Of a stretch of DNA of 5,648 nt, positions 1 to 5,285 are shown in pieces. The notes under the pieces are model-generated. The model was not told the DNA's origin and searched no databases. It worked only from the letters and a program-made list of their open reading frames with translations. The translations under genes and the position numbers were made by a program. This DNA comes from Oscillospiraceae bacterium. Lineage in GTDB: Bacteria; Bacillota; Clostridia; Oscillospirales; Ruminococcaceae. The DNA lies in contig JAQUTM010000147.1 in assembly GCA_028694405.1 (NCBI GenBank), positions 1 through 5,648 on the forward strand. Reading direction: 5' to 3'. Position 1 is the stretch's first letter. Each line of letters opens with the position of its first letter.

Positions 1-543
1 TGTTTGTGGGTTTAGCATTTGACTGGTAGAGGAAATGGACAGCTCGCACACTTTTTTTCCGCTGAGCATATAAGCAAATAAATCCGGCATAAACAGCAAG
101 GTTTTTGCTTTGTTTAACACGTCTTTTTCTTCGGCAAGCAGTTGAAACAGTGTATTGATAGACATAATTTGATTACCTGTTGCTGTGTAAAGTTTTTGCG
201 TTGAGATTTTTTGCTGTACTTCGTTTAAAATGCCCTTTGTACGGTTATCGCGGTAATGAACAGGCAGATGAATCAGCGCTCCGTTTTTATCCAGTAAACC
301 GTAATCCACACCCCAAGTATCAAAGCCGATGCTGTCAACACTTTCTGCTTTTTCTATTGCCATGTATATATGTTCCATCAGCTGATTAAAGTCCCAACAC
401 AAATGACCGTTTTGCTCTATGGGGTTGTTTTCAAAGCGGTGTACTTCCTTATAGCTAAATTTTTCTTTATTAAATACAGCCTTTACGGCTCGCCCGCCGG
501 AAGCGCCAAAATCAAACGCCAAAACAGTTGTGTCCTTTATCAT
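1..543 (-). CDS. rhaB: FGGY-family sugar kinase, rhamnulokinase-like (partial, C-terminus beyond left edge)
   Basis: This is an ATP-dependent cytoplasmic kinase that phosphorylates a ketose, L-rhamnulose or, in this context, probably L-fuculose, at O1. I translated 181 codons by hand from ATG 543 to base 1 without a stop. Visible FGGY/RhaB signatures are the N-terminal phosphate-binding DFGASGGR (11-18), HRFENNP (35-41), the WD pair after it (50-51), FDTWGVDYGLLD (74-85), YRDNRT (97-102), TGNQ (122-125), MPD (152-154) and STSQMLN (172-178). Classic RhaB reads GASSGR, so the second glycine is a small deviation. E. coli RhaB is 489 residues, so a little over a third is present. The start overlaps the mutarotase stop as ATGA (543-540), and an AAAGGTG RBS lies at 551-557, so translation is probably coupled. 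The sequence is RhaB-like rather than E. coli FucK-like, but the neighbours are fucose enzymes, so the substrate is uncertain. Confidence 0.93.
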   Translation of the reverse strand, partial: MIKDTTVLAFDFGASGGRAVKAVFNKEKFSYKEVHRFENNPIEQNGHLCWDFNQLMEHIYMAIEKAESVDSIGFDTWGVDYGLLDKNGALIHLPVHYRDNRTKGILNEVQQKISTQKLYTATGNQIMSINTLFQLLAEEKDVLNKAKTLLFMPDLFAYMLSGKKVCELSISSTSQMLNPQT

Positions 544-977
544 TTAACCACACCTTTTTTCAGCAGTATATTTGCGTATACCGCTTTTTCACCTGTAGCC
601 ACAATGGCATACGCTTGCTGCGCACGCTTGTAAAAGGCAAACCGTTCTATCATTTCAATCGCCTGAGGGTTTTCCCCATACAGCGCCAAAGTTCGTTGAT
701 ATTTAAGCCATATGTTTGGTTTTGCACAAGTATCGTCCGGCAAAACCTCCATCAAAGCACAGGGCTTTTCTGCATATTGGTCCAGCGGCATCAGCTGTAA
801 AATTGCATCTAATATTTCGGGCACACCATGGCCGTCTGCACGGATAACAATGGCATTTTTTGCCATGCTTTCTGCGGGAAAATTGCCATCTGCTATTACA
901 ATTTCATCACCGTGGCCCATTTCCATAAGCACCTTAAGCAAAAGCGGAGAAAGTACAGAGGGAATGTTTTTTAACAT
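540..977 (-). CDS. fucU: L-fucose mutarotase, RbsD/FucU family
   Basis: FucU interconverts the alpha and beta anomers of L-fucose (related members act on ribose) and supplies the anomer used by the isomerase. It is a cytoplasmic ring-forming protein. The 145 residues nearly match the 140 of E. coli FucU and align along the whole length. Conserved blocks are the start MLKNIPSVLSP, EMGHGDEIVIAD (19-30, with His22 and Asp30), FPAESM (33-38), RADGHGV (46-52), RFAFYKRAQQAYAIVATGE (112-130) and YANILLKKGVV (134-144). The family's H/D site and C-terminal signature are intact, so the protein is expected to be active. The start lies 3 bp after the aldolase stop. Its RBS (AGAGGTG, bases 984-990) sits inside the last two sense codons of the aldolase gene, and its stop overlaps the kinase start. 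This gene is the best evidence that the operon handles L-fucose rather than L-rhamnose, since rhamnose mutarotase (RhaM) is an unrelated shorter protein. Confidence 0.95.
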   Translation of the reverse strand: MLKNIPSVLSPLLLKVLMEMGHGDEIVIADGNFPAESMAKNAIVIRADGHGVPEILDAILQLMPLDQYAEKPCALMEVLPDDTCAKPNIWLKYQRTLALYGENPQAIEMIERFAFYKRAQQAYAIVATGEKAVYANILLKKGVVK

Positions 978-980
978 AGC

Positions 981-1670
981 CTACACCTCTTTTTCGTTGT
1001 ACTTTTTATAGCCGGGGTGCCGTCCCGTTACGCCGTAATAGCTGCGCAAATCAATTAACTTTTGAATGTTTTCTCGGCTTATGTCATGTGTGCCGCCGAT
1101 GATAATTGCATTTATGGTAATTTTTGCCCAGAGCTCTAAACTTTCCATGCGGTAAAATGCAGTGATTACATCACTGCCCACAGCCAGCGCACCGTGATTT
1201 TCCAGCAACATGACGTCGTGTTCTTCCAGATAGGGTTCAATGGCGTCGGGCACTTCTGTGGTACTTGGGGTACCGTAGGGGGTAAGGGGTACGCTTCCGA
1301 TTACGGCGACGTCCTCAATCATGTTGTACATATCCATGGCTTTGTGCGCTACCGCAAACCCTGTTGCACCCGGCGGGTGAGCATGTATAACACTCCATAC
1401 GTCATCTCGTTTTTGGTAACAGCGCAGGTGCATTTTAATTTCACTGGAAGGACGCATTCCCTCGGCGGCTTCTAAAATTTCACCCTTTTCGTTAATCCGA
1501 ACAAGCTTATCGGGAGTAATAAAGCTTTTGCTGATTCCTGTAGGGGTACACAAAAAAGTGCCGTCCCGCAGCCTTGCCGATACATTACCGTCATTTGCAG
1601 CCACCCAGCCAAGCTGCCACATTTTTTGGCAAACATCACAAATTTGTTCTTTAATCTGTTCAATTTCCAT
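981..1670 (-). CDS. fucA: class II aldolase, L-fuculose-1-phosphate aldolase-like
   Basis: FucA is a zinc-dependent class II aldolase that splits L-fuculose 1-phosphate into dihydroxyacetone phosphate and L-lactaldehyde in the cytoplasm. The 229-residue protein compares with about 215 in E. coli FucA and about 274 in RhaD, so length favours FucA. Zinc ligands are visible as His96 and His98 (IHAHPP) and His159 (ENHG), with the catalytic-site glutamate at Glu77 (PSSE). The phosphate-binding elements are NDGNVSARL (26-34), TPTG (42-45) and the serine pair 75-76. The start is ATG 1670, with GAGGTGA at 1675-1681 just upstream. It is the first gene of the leftward operon, reading from a promoter in the gap it shares with the AraC regulator at 1875. 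A ribulose-phosphate epimerase or other aldolase-II relative is possible on family grounds, but the FucU partner makes FucA most likely. Confidence 0.9.
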   Translation of the reverse strand: MEIEQIKEQICDVCQKMWQLGWVAANDGNVSARLRDGTFLCTPTGISKSFITPDKLVRINEKGEILEAAEGMRPSSEIKMHLRCYQKRDDVWSVIHAHPPGATGFAVAHKAMDMYNMIEDVAVIGSVPLTPYGTPSTTEVPDAIEPYLEEHDVMLLENHGALAVGSDVITAFYRMESLELWAKITINAIIIGGTHDISRENIQKLIDLRSYYGVTGRHPGYKKYNEKEV

Positions 1671-1742
1671 ATTTTCACCTCGTCATTTTCATAAAAATAA
1701 AATGCTTTTTGCTTACAACTTTAAAAATAACAGTTTCCTTTG

Positions 1743-1771
1743 GCTTTATCCTTATAGAGCAGCCCTGTCAA
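1743..1771 (-). promoter_or_regulatory. candidate promoter of the leftward fucose operon
   Basis: On the minus strand a perfect -35 box TTGACA (bases 1771-1766) is followed after 17 bp by TAAAGC (1748-1743), which matches the -10 consensus at only three positions. A strong -35 with a poor -10, next to candidate operator repeats, suits a regulated promoter. The untranslated leader to ATG 1670 would be about 65 bases. The box assignment is by eye. Confidence 0.5.
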
Positions 1772-1775
1772 CCCC

Positions 1776-1793
1776 ATATAATTAGGATTATAT
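1776..1793. promoter_or_regulatory. inverted repeat, candidate operator
   Basis: Perfect 7-bp arms, ATATAAT (1776-1782) and ATTATAT (1787-1793), flank a TAGG spacer. The repeat lies 4 bp upstream of the -35 box of the fucose operon and midway between the two divergent promoters. AT-rich palindromes can arise by chance, so a role as operator is inference. Confidence 0.35.
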
Positions 1794-1818
1794 TTGTATT
1801 ATACGCTTGTAATATTTG
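1790..1818. promoter_or_regulatory. direct repeat with 22-bp spacing, candidate AraC-family operator
   Basis: The heptamer ATATTTG occurs at 1790-1796 and again at 1812-1818, an offset of 22 bp or about two helical turns. AraC-family proteins typically bind two direct half-sites on the same DNA face at about 21 bp. The right copy overlaps the putative -35 of the AraC gene, which would allow autoregulation. The left copy lies upstream of the fucose operon -35, where activation is expected. Confidence 0.4.
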
Positions 1819-1836
1819 GATTTCTTTGTGTATAAT
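1807..1836 (+). promoter_or_regulatory. candidate promoter of the AraC-family regulator gene
   Basis: A perfect -10 box TATAAT lies at 1831-1836, preceded after 18 bp by TTGTAA (1807-1812), a four-of-six match to the -35 consensus. The leader to ATG 1875 is about 33 bases and includes AGGAGGA at 1864-1870. Confidence 0.55.
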
Positions 1837-1874
1837 GTGATTAACCGGGACAATATTCAGTTTAGGAGGATTTT

Positions 1875-2714
1875 ATGCGTTATCTTGCCTATCACGAAAA
1901 AGAGGTGCATGGCACTGTAGGTTTTCCGTTACATCTTTATTGCGTAGATAAAATGCACCCCCGCTACGAAATGCCTTTTCACTGGCATATTGAATGCGAA
2001 ATAGTAGAAGTGCTTTCGGGAACGTTTTCTATCTCGCTTGACGGAGAGGTTTTTTCCGTTTTACCCAATCAGTGCGTTTTTATTCCGGGTGGAACCATTC
2101 ATGGCGGTACCCCGCACAACTGTGTTTATCGCTGCCTTGTTTTTGATATAGAACAATTTTTACAAAGCAGCCCAAGCTGCTTGGAGCTTTACAAAAAGCA
2201 GCTGGAGCACGGAAATAAAATTATGCGCATATTTATGCCTGCTTTTAAAAGTACACAAATTTTAATGCAGCTTATCAACAAAGCAGAAGTGCAAGGTGTG
2301 GATTATGTTTTTACCGCCACAGGACTTTTATGGCAGTGGCTGGGCAGTGTATTAACAGAAAATTTAATTCTTTCAAAGTCCCCGCAAACAAATTTGCAAA
2401 ACGACAGAATAAAACATGTGCTTCGGTACATCAAAGAGGAATATTCGCGCGCTATTACACTAAAACAGCTTGCCGAAAATGCCGGGCTGAATCCGCAATA
2501 TTTTTGCAAGGTTTTTAGAGATTTAACAGGCCGCACGCCCATAGATTATTTAAATTATTATCGAATAGAATGTGCCGCAGAGCTGCTTTGCTCTTCGCAA
2601 GAAAGCGTTACCGAAATAGCGCTTTCATGCGGCTTTTCGGACGTGGGGTATTTCAGCCGTCTTTTTCACAGGCAAAAAGGTATTGCTCCCTCGGCTTACC
2701 GTAAAAAAATGTAG
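1875..2714 (+). CDS. AraC-family transcriptional regulator with cupin sensor domain
   Basis: This is a DNA-binding regulator, most likely the sugar-responsive activator of the divergent fucose operon. The 279 residues have the usual two-domain layout. The N-terminal cupin ligand-binding domain covers about 15-100, with PFHWHIECEIVEVLSG (34-49) and a second cupin motif PGGTIHGG (71-78). The C-terminal AraC domain covers about 178-279, with the first helix-turn-helix near 195-219 (LKQLAENAGLNPQYFCKVF) and the second near 245-269 (VTEIALSCGFSDVGYFSRLF). The family-typical ending GIAPSAYRK is intact. ATG 1875 follows AGGAGGA (1864-1870) at 4 bp. The gene is transcribed away from the aldolase gene, and the 204-bp gap holds both promoters and the candidate operators. 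The ligand could be fucose, fuculose or a phosphorylated intermediate. The sequence does not say which. Confidence 0.93.
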   Translation: MRYLAYHEKEVHGTVGFPLHLYCVDKMHPRYEMPFHWHIECEIVEVLSGTFSISLDGEVFSVLPNQCVFIPGGTIHGGTPHNCVYRCLVFDIEQFLQSSPSCLELYKKQLEHGNKIMRIFMPAFKSTQILMQLINKAEVQGVDYVFTATGLLWQWLGSVLTENLILSKSPQTNLQNDRIKHVLRYIKEEYSRAITLKQLAENAGLNPQYFCKVFRDLTGRTPIDYLNYYRIECAAELLCSSQESVTEIALSCGFSDVGYFSRLFHRQKGIAPSAYRKKM

Positions 2715-2722
2715 TAAAAAAT

Positions 2723-2754
2723 ACAGCTTTTCCCCTTGGCTTTTAAGCTGTTTT
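2723..2754 (+). terminator. weak candidate terminator after the AraC gene
   Basis: ACAGCTT (2723-2729) pairs with AAGCTGT (2745-2751) across a 15-base loop, and only a short T-run (2751-2754) follows. The stem is short and the T-tract poor, so termination would be partial and some readthrough into the SDR gene is possible. Confidence 0.35.
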
Positions 2755-2808
2755 CGGCAAAATTTTGTAACACCTTTTTTCAAACGCCAAAGCAGACTTT
2801 TTAACTTT

Positions 2809-2814
2809 TATAAT
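2809..2814 (+). promoter_or_regulatory. -10 box upstream of the SDR gene
   Basis: A perfect TATAAT lies 27 bp before the GTG start at 2842. I find no convincing -35 box at 16-18 bp spacing, and no extended -10 TG. The promoter may need an activator, or the gene may be read partly through from the AraC gene. A 10-bp palindrome CAAAATTTTG sits about 41 bp upstream at 2758-2767. Confidence 0.45.
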
Positions 2815-2841
2815 AGAATTTTTTATAAGGAGAAACGAACA

Positions 2842-3552
2842 GTGGATTTTAAAGAAAAAGTTGTGGCTGTAACAGGTGCCGCACAGGGTATTGGCAAGTG
2901 CATTGCAGAAGAATTTACAAAGCAAGGCGCTAAAGTTTGTATCATTGACAAGCTTCCCAATGCTTACTTTCAAGGAGATTTGGCAGATGAGCAAACCCTT
3001 TGCCGCTTTGCCGAAAAAGTAATTGCAGATTATGGTCATGTGGATTATCTGATTAACAACGCTCTGCCGCTTATGAAGGGAATTGACACCTGCTCTTATG
3101 AAGAATTTGAATATGCGCTGCGGGTGGGAATAACAGCACCGTTTTATCTGTCAAAGCTGTTTTTGCCGCACTTTTCACAAAATGCAGTGATTATCAATAT
3201 CTCTTCTTCCCGCGACCGTATGAGCCAACCCCAGACGGAAAGCTACACCGCAGCAAAAGGCGGCATTTCGGCTTTAACCCATGCACTGGCGGTTAGTCTG
3301 TGCGGCAAGGTACGGGTAAACTCCATCTCTCCCGGCTGGATTGACACCTCCTATAAAAAACATGCCGGAGCAGACGCGTTACAGCATCTCTCCGGCAGAG
3401 TGGGCAATCCCTTGGATATTGCCAATATGGTATTGTTTTTATGTTCTGCACAAGCAGGCTTTATTACAGGCGAAAACATTTGCATAGATGGCGGTATGAC
3501 AAAACAGATGATTTATCACGGCGACTATGGCTGGACGCTGGAGACAAAATAG
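2842..3552 (+). CDS. SDR-family NAD(P)-dependent oxidoreductase
   Basis: This is a classical short-chain dehydrogenase/reductase that should interconvert an alcohol and a carbonyl with NAD(P)(H) in the cytoplasm. From the GTG start there are 236 residues. They show the cofactor glycine motif TGAAQGIG (11-18), an aspartate at the end of strand 2 (Asp36, IID) that favours NAD(H), Asp46-Leu47, NNA (72-74), the catalytic triad candidates Ser122, Tyr135 and Lys139 (YTAAK), and SPGWIDT (163-169). The C-terminus has IDGGMTKQMIYHGDYGW (215-231). I chose GTG 2842 because AAGGAGA lies at 2827-2833 with an 8-bp spacer and homology begins there. The in-frame ATG further left lies inside the AraC gene and gives an unrelated extension. 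The protein is slightly shorter than the usual 250 residues, between strand 2 and helix 4. Position beside the fucose regulator suggests a sugar or lactaldehyde substrate, but none can be assigned. Confidence 0.9.
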   Translation: MDFKEKVVAVTGAAQGIGKCIAEEFTKQGAKVCIIDKLPNAYFQGDLADEQTLCRFAEKVIADYGHVDYLINNALPLMKGIDTCSYEEFEYALRVGITAPFYLSKLFLPHFSQNAVIINISSSRDRMSQPQTESYTAAKGGISALTHALAVSLCGKVRVNSISPGWIDTSYKKHAGADALQHLSGRVGNPLDIANMVLFLCSAQAGFITGENICIDGGMTKQMIYHGDYGWTLETK

Positions 3553-3594
3553 CGTTAACTAAAACGTGGCATGTTACAAAAAGTGTTTTGCATG

Positions 3595-3637
3595 AAAAAA
3601 AACGCCTTGCAGCTTTGTTAAAAAGCCCTTACAAGCG
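3595..3637 (-). terminator. Rho-independent terminator reading leftward
   Basis: On the minus strand an outer stem, CGCTTG with CAAGGCG and one bulge (3637-3632 with 3609-3603), encloses an inner stem GCTTT/AAAGC (3626-3622 with 3616-3612) and loop. A run of eight T follows (complement of 3595-3602). It points the same way as the Crp/Fnr-like relic that ends at 3748 and may be that gene's original terminator. On the plus strand it lacks a T-tract, so it does not obviously end SDR transcripts. Confidence 0.55.
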
Positions 3638-3747
3638 CCAACATACGTCTAGCGGTTTTGCCTATATCTTTTTTTATTGCACAAATTTTTAGCAGCAGCC
3701 CTACGGACAAGCCACAATATTTTTATACCAACAGCAGCTATAAAACC

Positions 3748-4065
3748 TTATTTAAACAAAATGTTCATGTGTCGGTTATCAATTTTAATCATGTGCTCAT
3801 TCTGCATTTTTTTCAGCTTGCGAAACAGCGAGGGCCTCTTAACGCCATCAATCATCAATAACTGCAAAAAAAGACCGTCCCATAAAGGATTGGTCCTTTT
3901 TTGCAGTTAAAAGTGTGGACAAGCACATAGAAGCCTGCAAAAGCACGCAAGCATCACACAAGATATTTTAAGCCGCAGTGTGTTTGCAGACACAAACCCT
4001 ACCTTGCTATTTTTAAAGCAGCACCTTTAAACCGACATTTTTACATACAATTTATGTGCTGATTG
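3748..4065 (-). pseudogene. decayed Crp/Fnr-family regulator, C-terminal part
   Basis: One minus-strand frame reads as the end of a Crp/Fnr-type regulator. The clearest block is GVKRPSLFRKLKKMQNEH (3846-3793), then MIKIDNRHMNILFK and a TAA stop (3750-3748). This matches the family's recognition helix and wing (pattern GV.RPSLFREL.KM..EG.I.I..R...IL). Further upstream in the same frame, KNSKVGFVSANTLRLKI (about 4014-3964) resembles the segment joining the dimer helix to the DNA-binding domain (pattern LN.KI.FLS..TLR.KI). The distance between the blocks is about 8-10 codons longer than usual, and the excess falls where a long inverted repeat (3860-3908) lies. In-frame stops occur at 4029-4027 and 3909-3907, no start or RBS is visible, and the effector-binding domain is absent, so the gene is dead. 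The downstream block is the firmer evidence. The upstream part is suggestive only. Confidence 0.6.
3860..3908. terminator. long inverted repeat, likely bidirectional terminator
   Basis: Two 17-base arms (3860-3876 and 3892-3908) pair with a single mismatch (3872 against 3896) around a 15-base loop. Each arm has an outer AACTGC, an A- or T-run of six to seven, and an inner GACC/GGTC. The inner GC stem followed by a T-run on either strand is the usual layout of a terminator shared by convergent genes, here the SDR and dctP. The outer AACTGC/GCAGTT extension is more than a terminator needs. Confidence 0.7.
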
Positions 4066-4075
4066 GTACCAAAAC

Positions 4076-5062
4076 TTATATTAGCTTTACACAAGCCTCT
4101 TGCCACTCTGCAACGTTTACATCAATTACTTCAACGCCGGAATCTTTAATGGTCTGCAAATAATCTTTGTCTTTTGCGTCAGACAGCTCTTCAAAGAAAG
4201 ATACAGATTCGTTAAAAGCTTCTGTGATAATGGCTTTATCCTCATCAGAAAGTTTGTTCCATGTAATTTCAGAGAACAAAATTAAGTTTGGGCTGATTTC
4301 GTGTTGGTCCATAACGTAGTATTTGGAAATTTCTTGGAAGGAGTTGTTTACAAAGCCGGAAAGAGGCTGCTCGGCACCGTCTACCACACCGGACTGTAAT
4401 GCACTGTAAAGCTCGGAAAACGCAACAGATTCGGCATAAGCGCCCAAAGCCTCAACAGAATCATAATAAACAGAGCCCTCTTGGCAGCGAATTTGCAAGT
4501 TTTTCATATCCGCAGGTGTGCGTACTTCTTTTTCTTTAAAGAAATAGTTACGAGCAGATTCTTGATAAGTACCTACGCATATCATTTTGCTGCCGGAAGA
4601 TTGAACGGTATCCAGTAAAGCTTTACCCTCTTCGGATTTTTCAAATGCACGGGCATGTGCGACAGAATCGAAAAGATAAGGCAAGGTAAATACACGCAAA
4701 TCATCACAGCCGTAATCTGCAATAACACCGGACATCAGCATTGCGCCGTCGATTGTACCTGTCTGCATACCCTGTACAGTAGTTGCTTTATCGCCCAGTG
4801 CAGCACTGTAATATAAATCTAAAGTAATGCGGCCATCGGTTTTTTCATCTAACAGCTCGCCAAATTTTGCAACAGATTGGCACAGAGGGTGATTTTCACC
4901 GTTTTGCAGCGCAAATTTCAGCACATAGCTTTGTGCAGACGCTGCGGTAGATTGAGACGAGGCAGGTGCTGCAGTTTGTGTAGAAGAAGCAGTGCTGCCC
5001 CCACAAGCAGTTAAGGATACGGTCAACACCAATACGAGTACAAATGCTAAGATACGTTTCAT
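4076..5062 (-). CDS. dctP: TRAP transporter solute-binding lipoprotein, DctP family, probably C-terminally truncated
   Basis: This is the extracytoplasmic receptor of a TRAP transporter, which captures an organic acid or sugar acid and hands it to the DctQM membrane permease. The 328 residues begin with a lipoprotein signal (MKRILAFVLVLVLTVSLTAC, lipobox LTAC, acylated Cys20) and a low-complexity Ser/Ala/Thr linker (21-44). The binding domain starts near Tyr46. Family landmarks are ENHP (56-59), FTLPYLF (125-131), Arg171 (ESARNYFF), the carboxylate-binding Arg192 in LQIRCQ, and AFSELYSALQSGVVDGAEQPL (214-234, where many relatives have Asn for Gln232). The protein stops at EWQEACVKLI, whereas relatives such as SiaP continue about 25 residues past the equivalent of this point. 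ATG 5060-5062 is preceded by AGGGAGA (5070-5076). No dctQ or dctM follows, so the receptor is orphaned in this window. The substrate cannot be read from the sequence. Confidence 0.9.
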   Translation of the reverse strand: MKRILAFVLVLVLTVSLTACGGSTASSTQTAAPASSQSTAASAQSYVLKFALQNGENHPLCQSVAKFGELLDEKTDGRITLDLYYSAALGDKATTVQGMQTGTIDGAMLMSGVIADYGCDDLRVFTLPYLFDSVAHARAFEKSEEGKALLDTVQSSGSKMICVGTYQESARNYFFKEKEVRTPADMKNLQIRCQEGSVYYDSVEALGAYAESVAFSELYSALQSGVVDGAEQPLSGFVNNSFQEISKYYVMDQHEISPNLILFSEITWNKLSDEDKAIITEAFNESVSFFEELSDAKDKDYLQTIKDSGVEVIDVNVAEWQEACVKLI

Positions 5063-5116
5063 ATGTCATTCTCCCTATAAAATATTTTTGTTTTGTGTAC
5101 ACATTTCTTTATCAAT

Positions 5117-5145
5117 ATCTTAACAAAAAATTCATAATACGCCCA
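5117..5145 (-). promoter_or_regulatory. candidate activator-dependent promoter of dctP
   Basis: On the minus strand TAAGAT (5122-5117) is a four-of-six -10 box. At 17 bp upstream is TGGGCG (5145-5140), a poor -35. A weak -35 abutting a pair of direct repeats is what is expected at a promoter switched on by an AraC-type activator. An alternative -10, TATTAT at 5139-5134, cannot be excluded. The leader to ATG 5062 is about 50 bases. Confidence 0.4.
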
Positions 5146-5149
5146 TGAA

Positions 5150-5179
5150 TAAAATCGACCTAAACTTTACTAAAATCGA
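5150..5179 (-). promoter_or_regulatory. direct repeat with 21-bp spacing, candidate AraC-type operator for dctP
   Basis: TAAAATCGA occurs at 5150-5158 and 5171-5179, an exact 9-bp repeat with an offset of 21 bp (TCGATTTTA on the coding strand of dctP). Two direct half-sites at 21 bp are the hallmark of AraC-family activator sites. If each half-site extends to about 17 bp, the proximal one overlaps the proposed -35 by about four bases, as in class II activation. The distal copy also lies in a 12-bp palindrome (AAAATCGATTTT, 5172-5183). The likely binder is the AraC-family protein encoded just upstream on the same strand. Confidence 0.55.
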
Positions 5180-5240
5180 TTTTTATCCTACAAGTGTAAA
5201 ATTTAAAAAGCCTTTTTTATGCGAAATAAACAAGAAATAA

Positions 5241-5282
5241 AAAAAACACTTTACACGCAATCTCTTGTGTAAAGCGTTTTTT
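5241..5282 (-). terminator. Rho-independent terminator of the second AraC-family gene
   Basis: Arms 5241-5256 and 5267-5282 pair over 16 bases around a 10-base loop. On the minus strand the core is CGCTTTACAC with GTGTAAAGTG (one G-U wobble), followed by a run of eight T. It begins right after the stop at 5286-5288 and separates the regulator transcript from dctP. On the plus strand the wobble becomes an A-C mismatch, so the leftward direction is favoured. Confidence 0.8.
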
Positions 5283-5285
5283 TAT

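Larger units (their letters stand above)
3553..4075. other. convergent gap with no intact gene
   Basis: This 523-bp stretch separates the stop of the rightward SDR gene from the stop of the leftward TRAP-binding-protein gene. The short open frames on the plus strand (for example 3658-3861 and 3677-3910) have no ribosome site, no recognisable protein features and mutual overlap, so I treat them as chance. Minus-strand content is a decayed Crp/Fnr-like gene and two hairpins, listed separately. In 3638-3747 I see only a loose repeated AGCAGC motif and nothing I can assign. Confidence 0.7.

Noticed and set aside
712..1011. Plus-strand 99-codon open frame opposite the mutarotase gene
   Set aside because: It is antisense to a confidently identified FucU with full-length family similarity, and it has no features of its own.
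1472..1678. Minus-strand 68-codon frame starting at ATG 1678
   Set aside because: It is out of frame with the aldolase and overlaps its start. The aldolase frame has zinc ligands and the correctly spaced RBS.
2758..2767. 10-bp palindrome CAAAATTTTG upstream of the SDR gene as an operator
   Set aside because: It is too short and AT-rich to separate from chance, and it is not shared with the other promoters here.
2683..2841. Longer SDR start at the in-frame ATG 2683
   Set aside because: It lies inside the AraC coding region, has no RBS and adds about 53 residues unlike any SDR. GTG 2842 has AAGGAGA at proper spacing, and homology begins there.
3677..3740. Repeated AGCAGC motifs that might mark a transposon end
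   Set aside because: They are only short, imperfect and without terminal inverted repeats or a transposase nearby.
3658..3910. Two overlapping plus-strand open frames of 67 and 77 codons in the convergent gap
   Set aside because: There is no ribosome site and no recognisable domain, and the composition is that of noncoding AT-rich DNA. The opposite strand shows a better-explained Crp-like relic.
4896..5102. Minus-strand 68-codon frame across the dctP start
   Set aside because: It is a frame-shifted shadow of the lipoprotein signal and linker, with no RBS at its own start.
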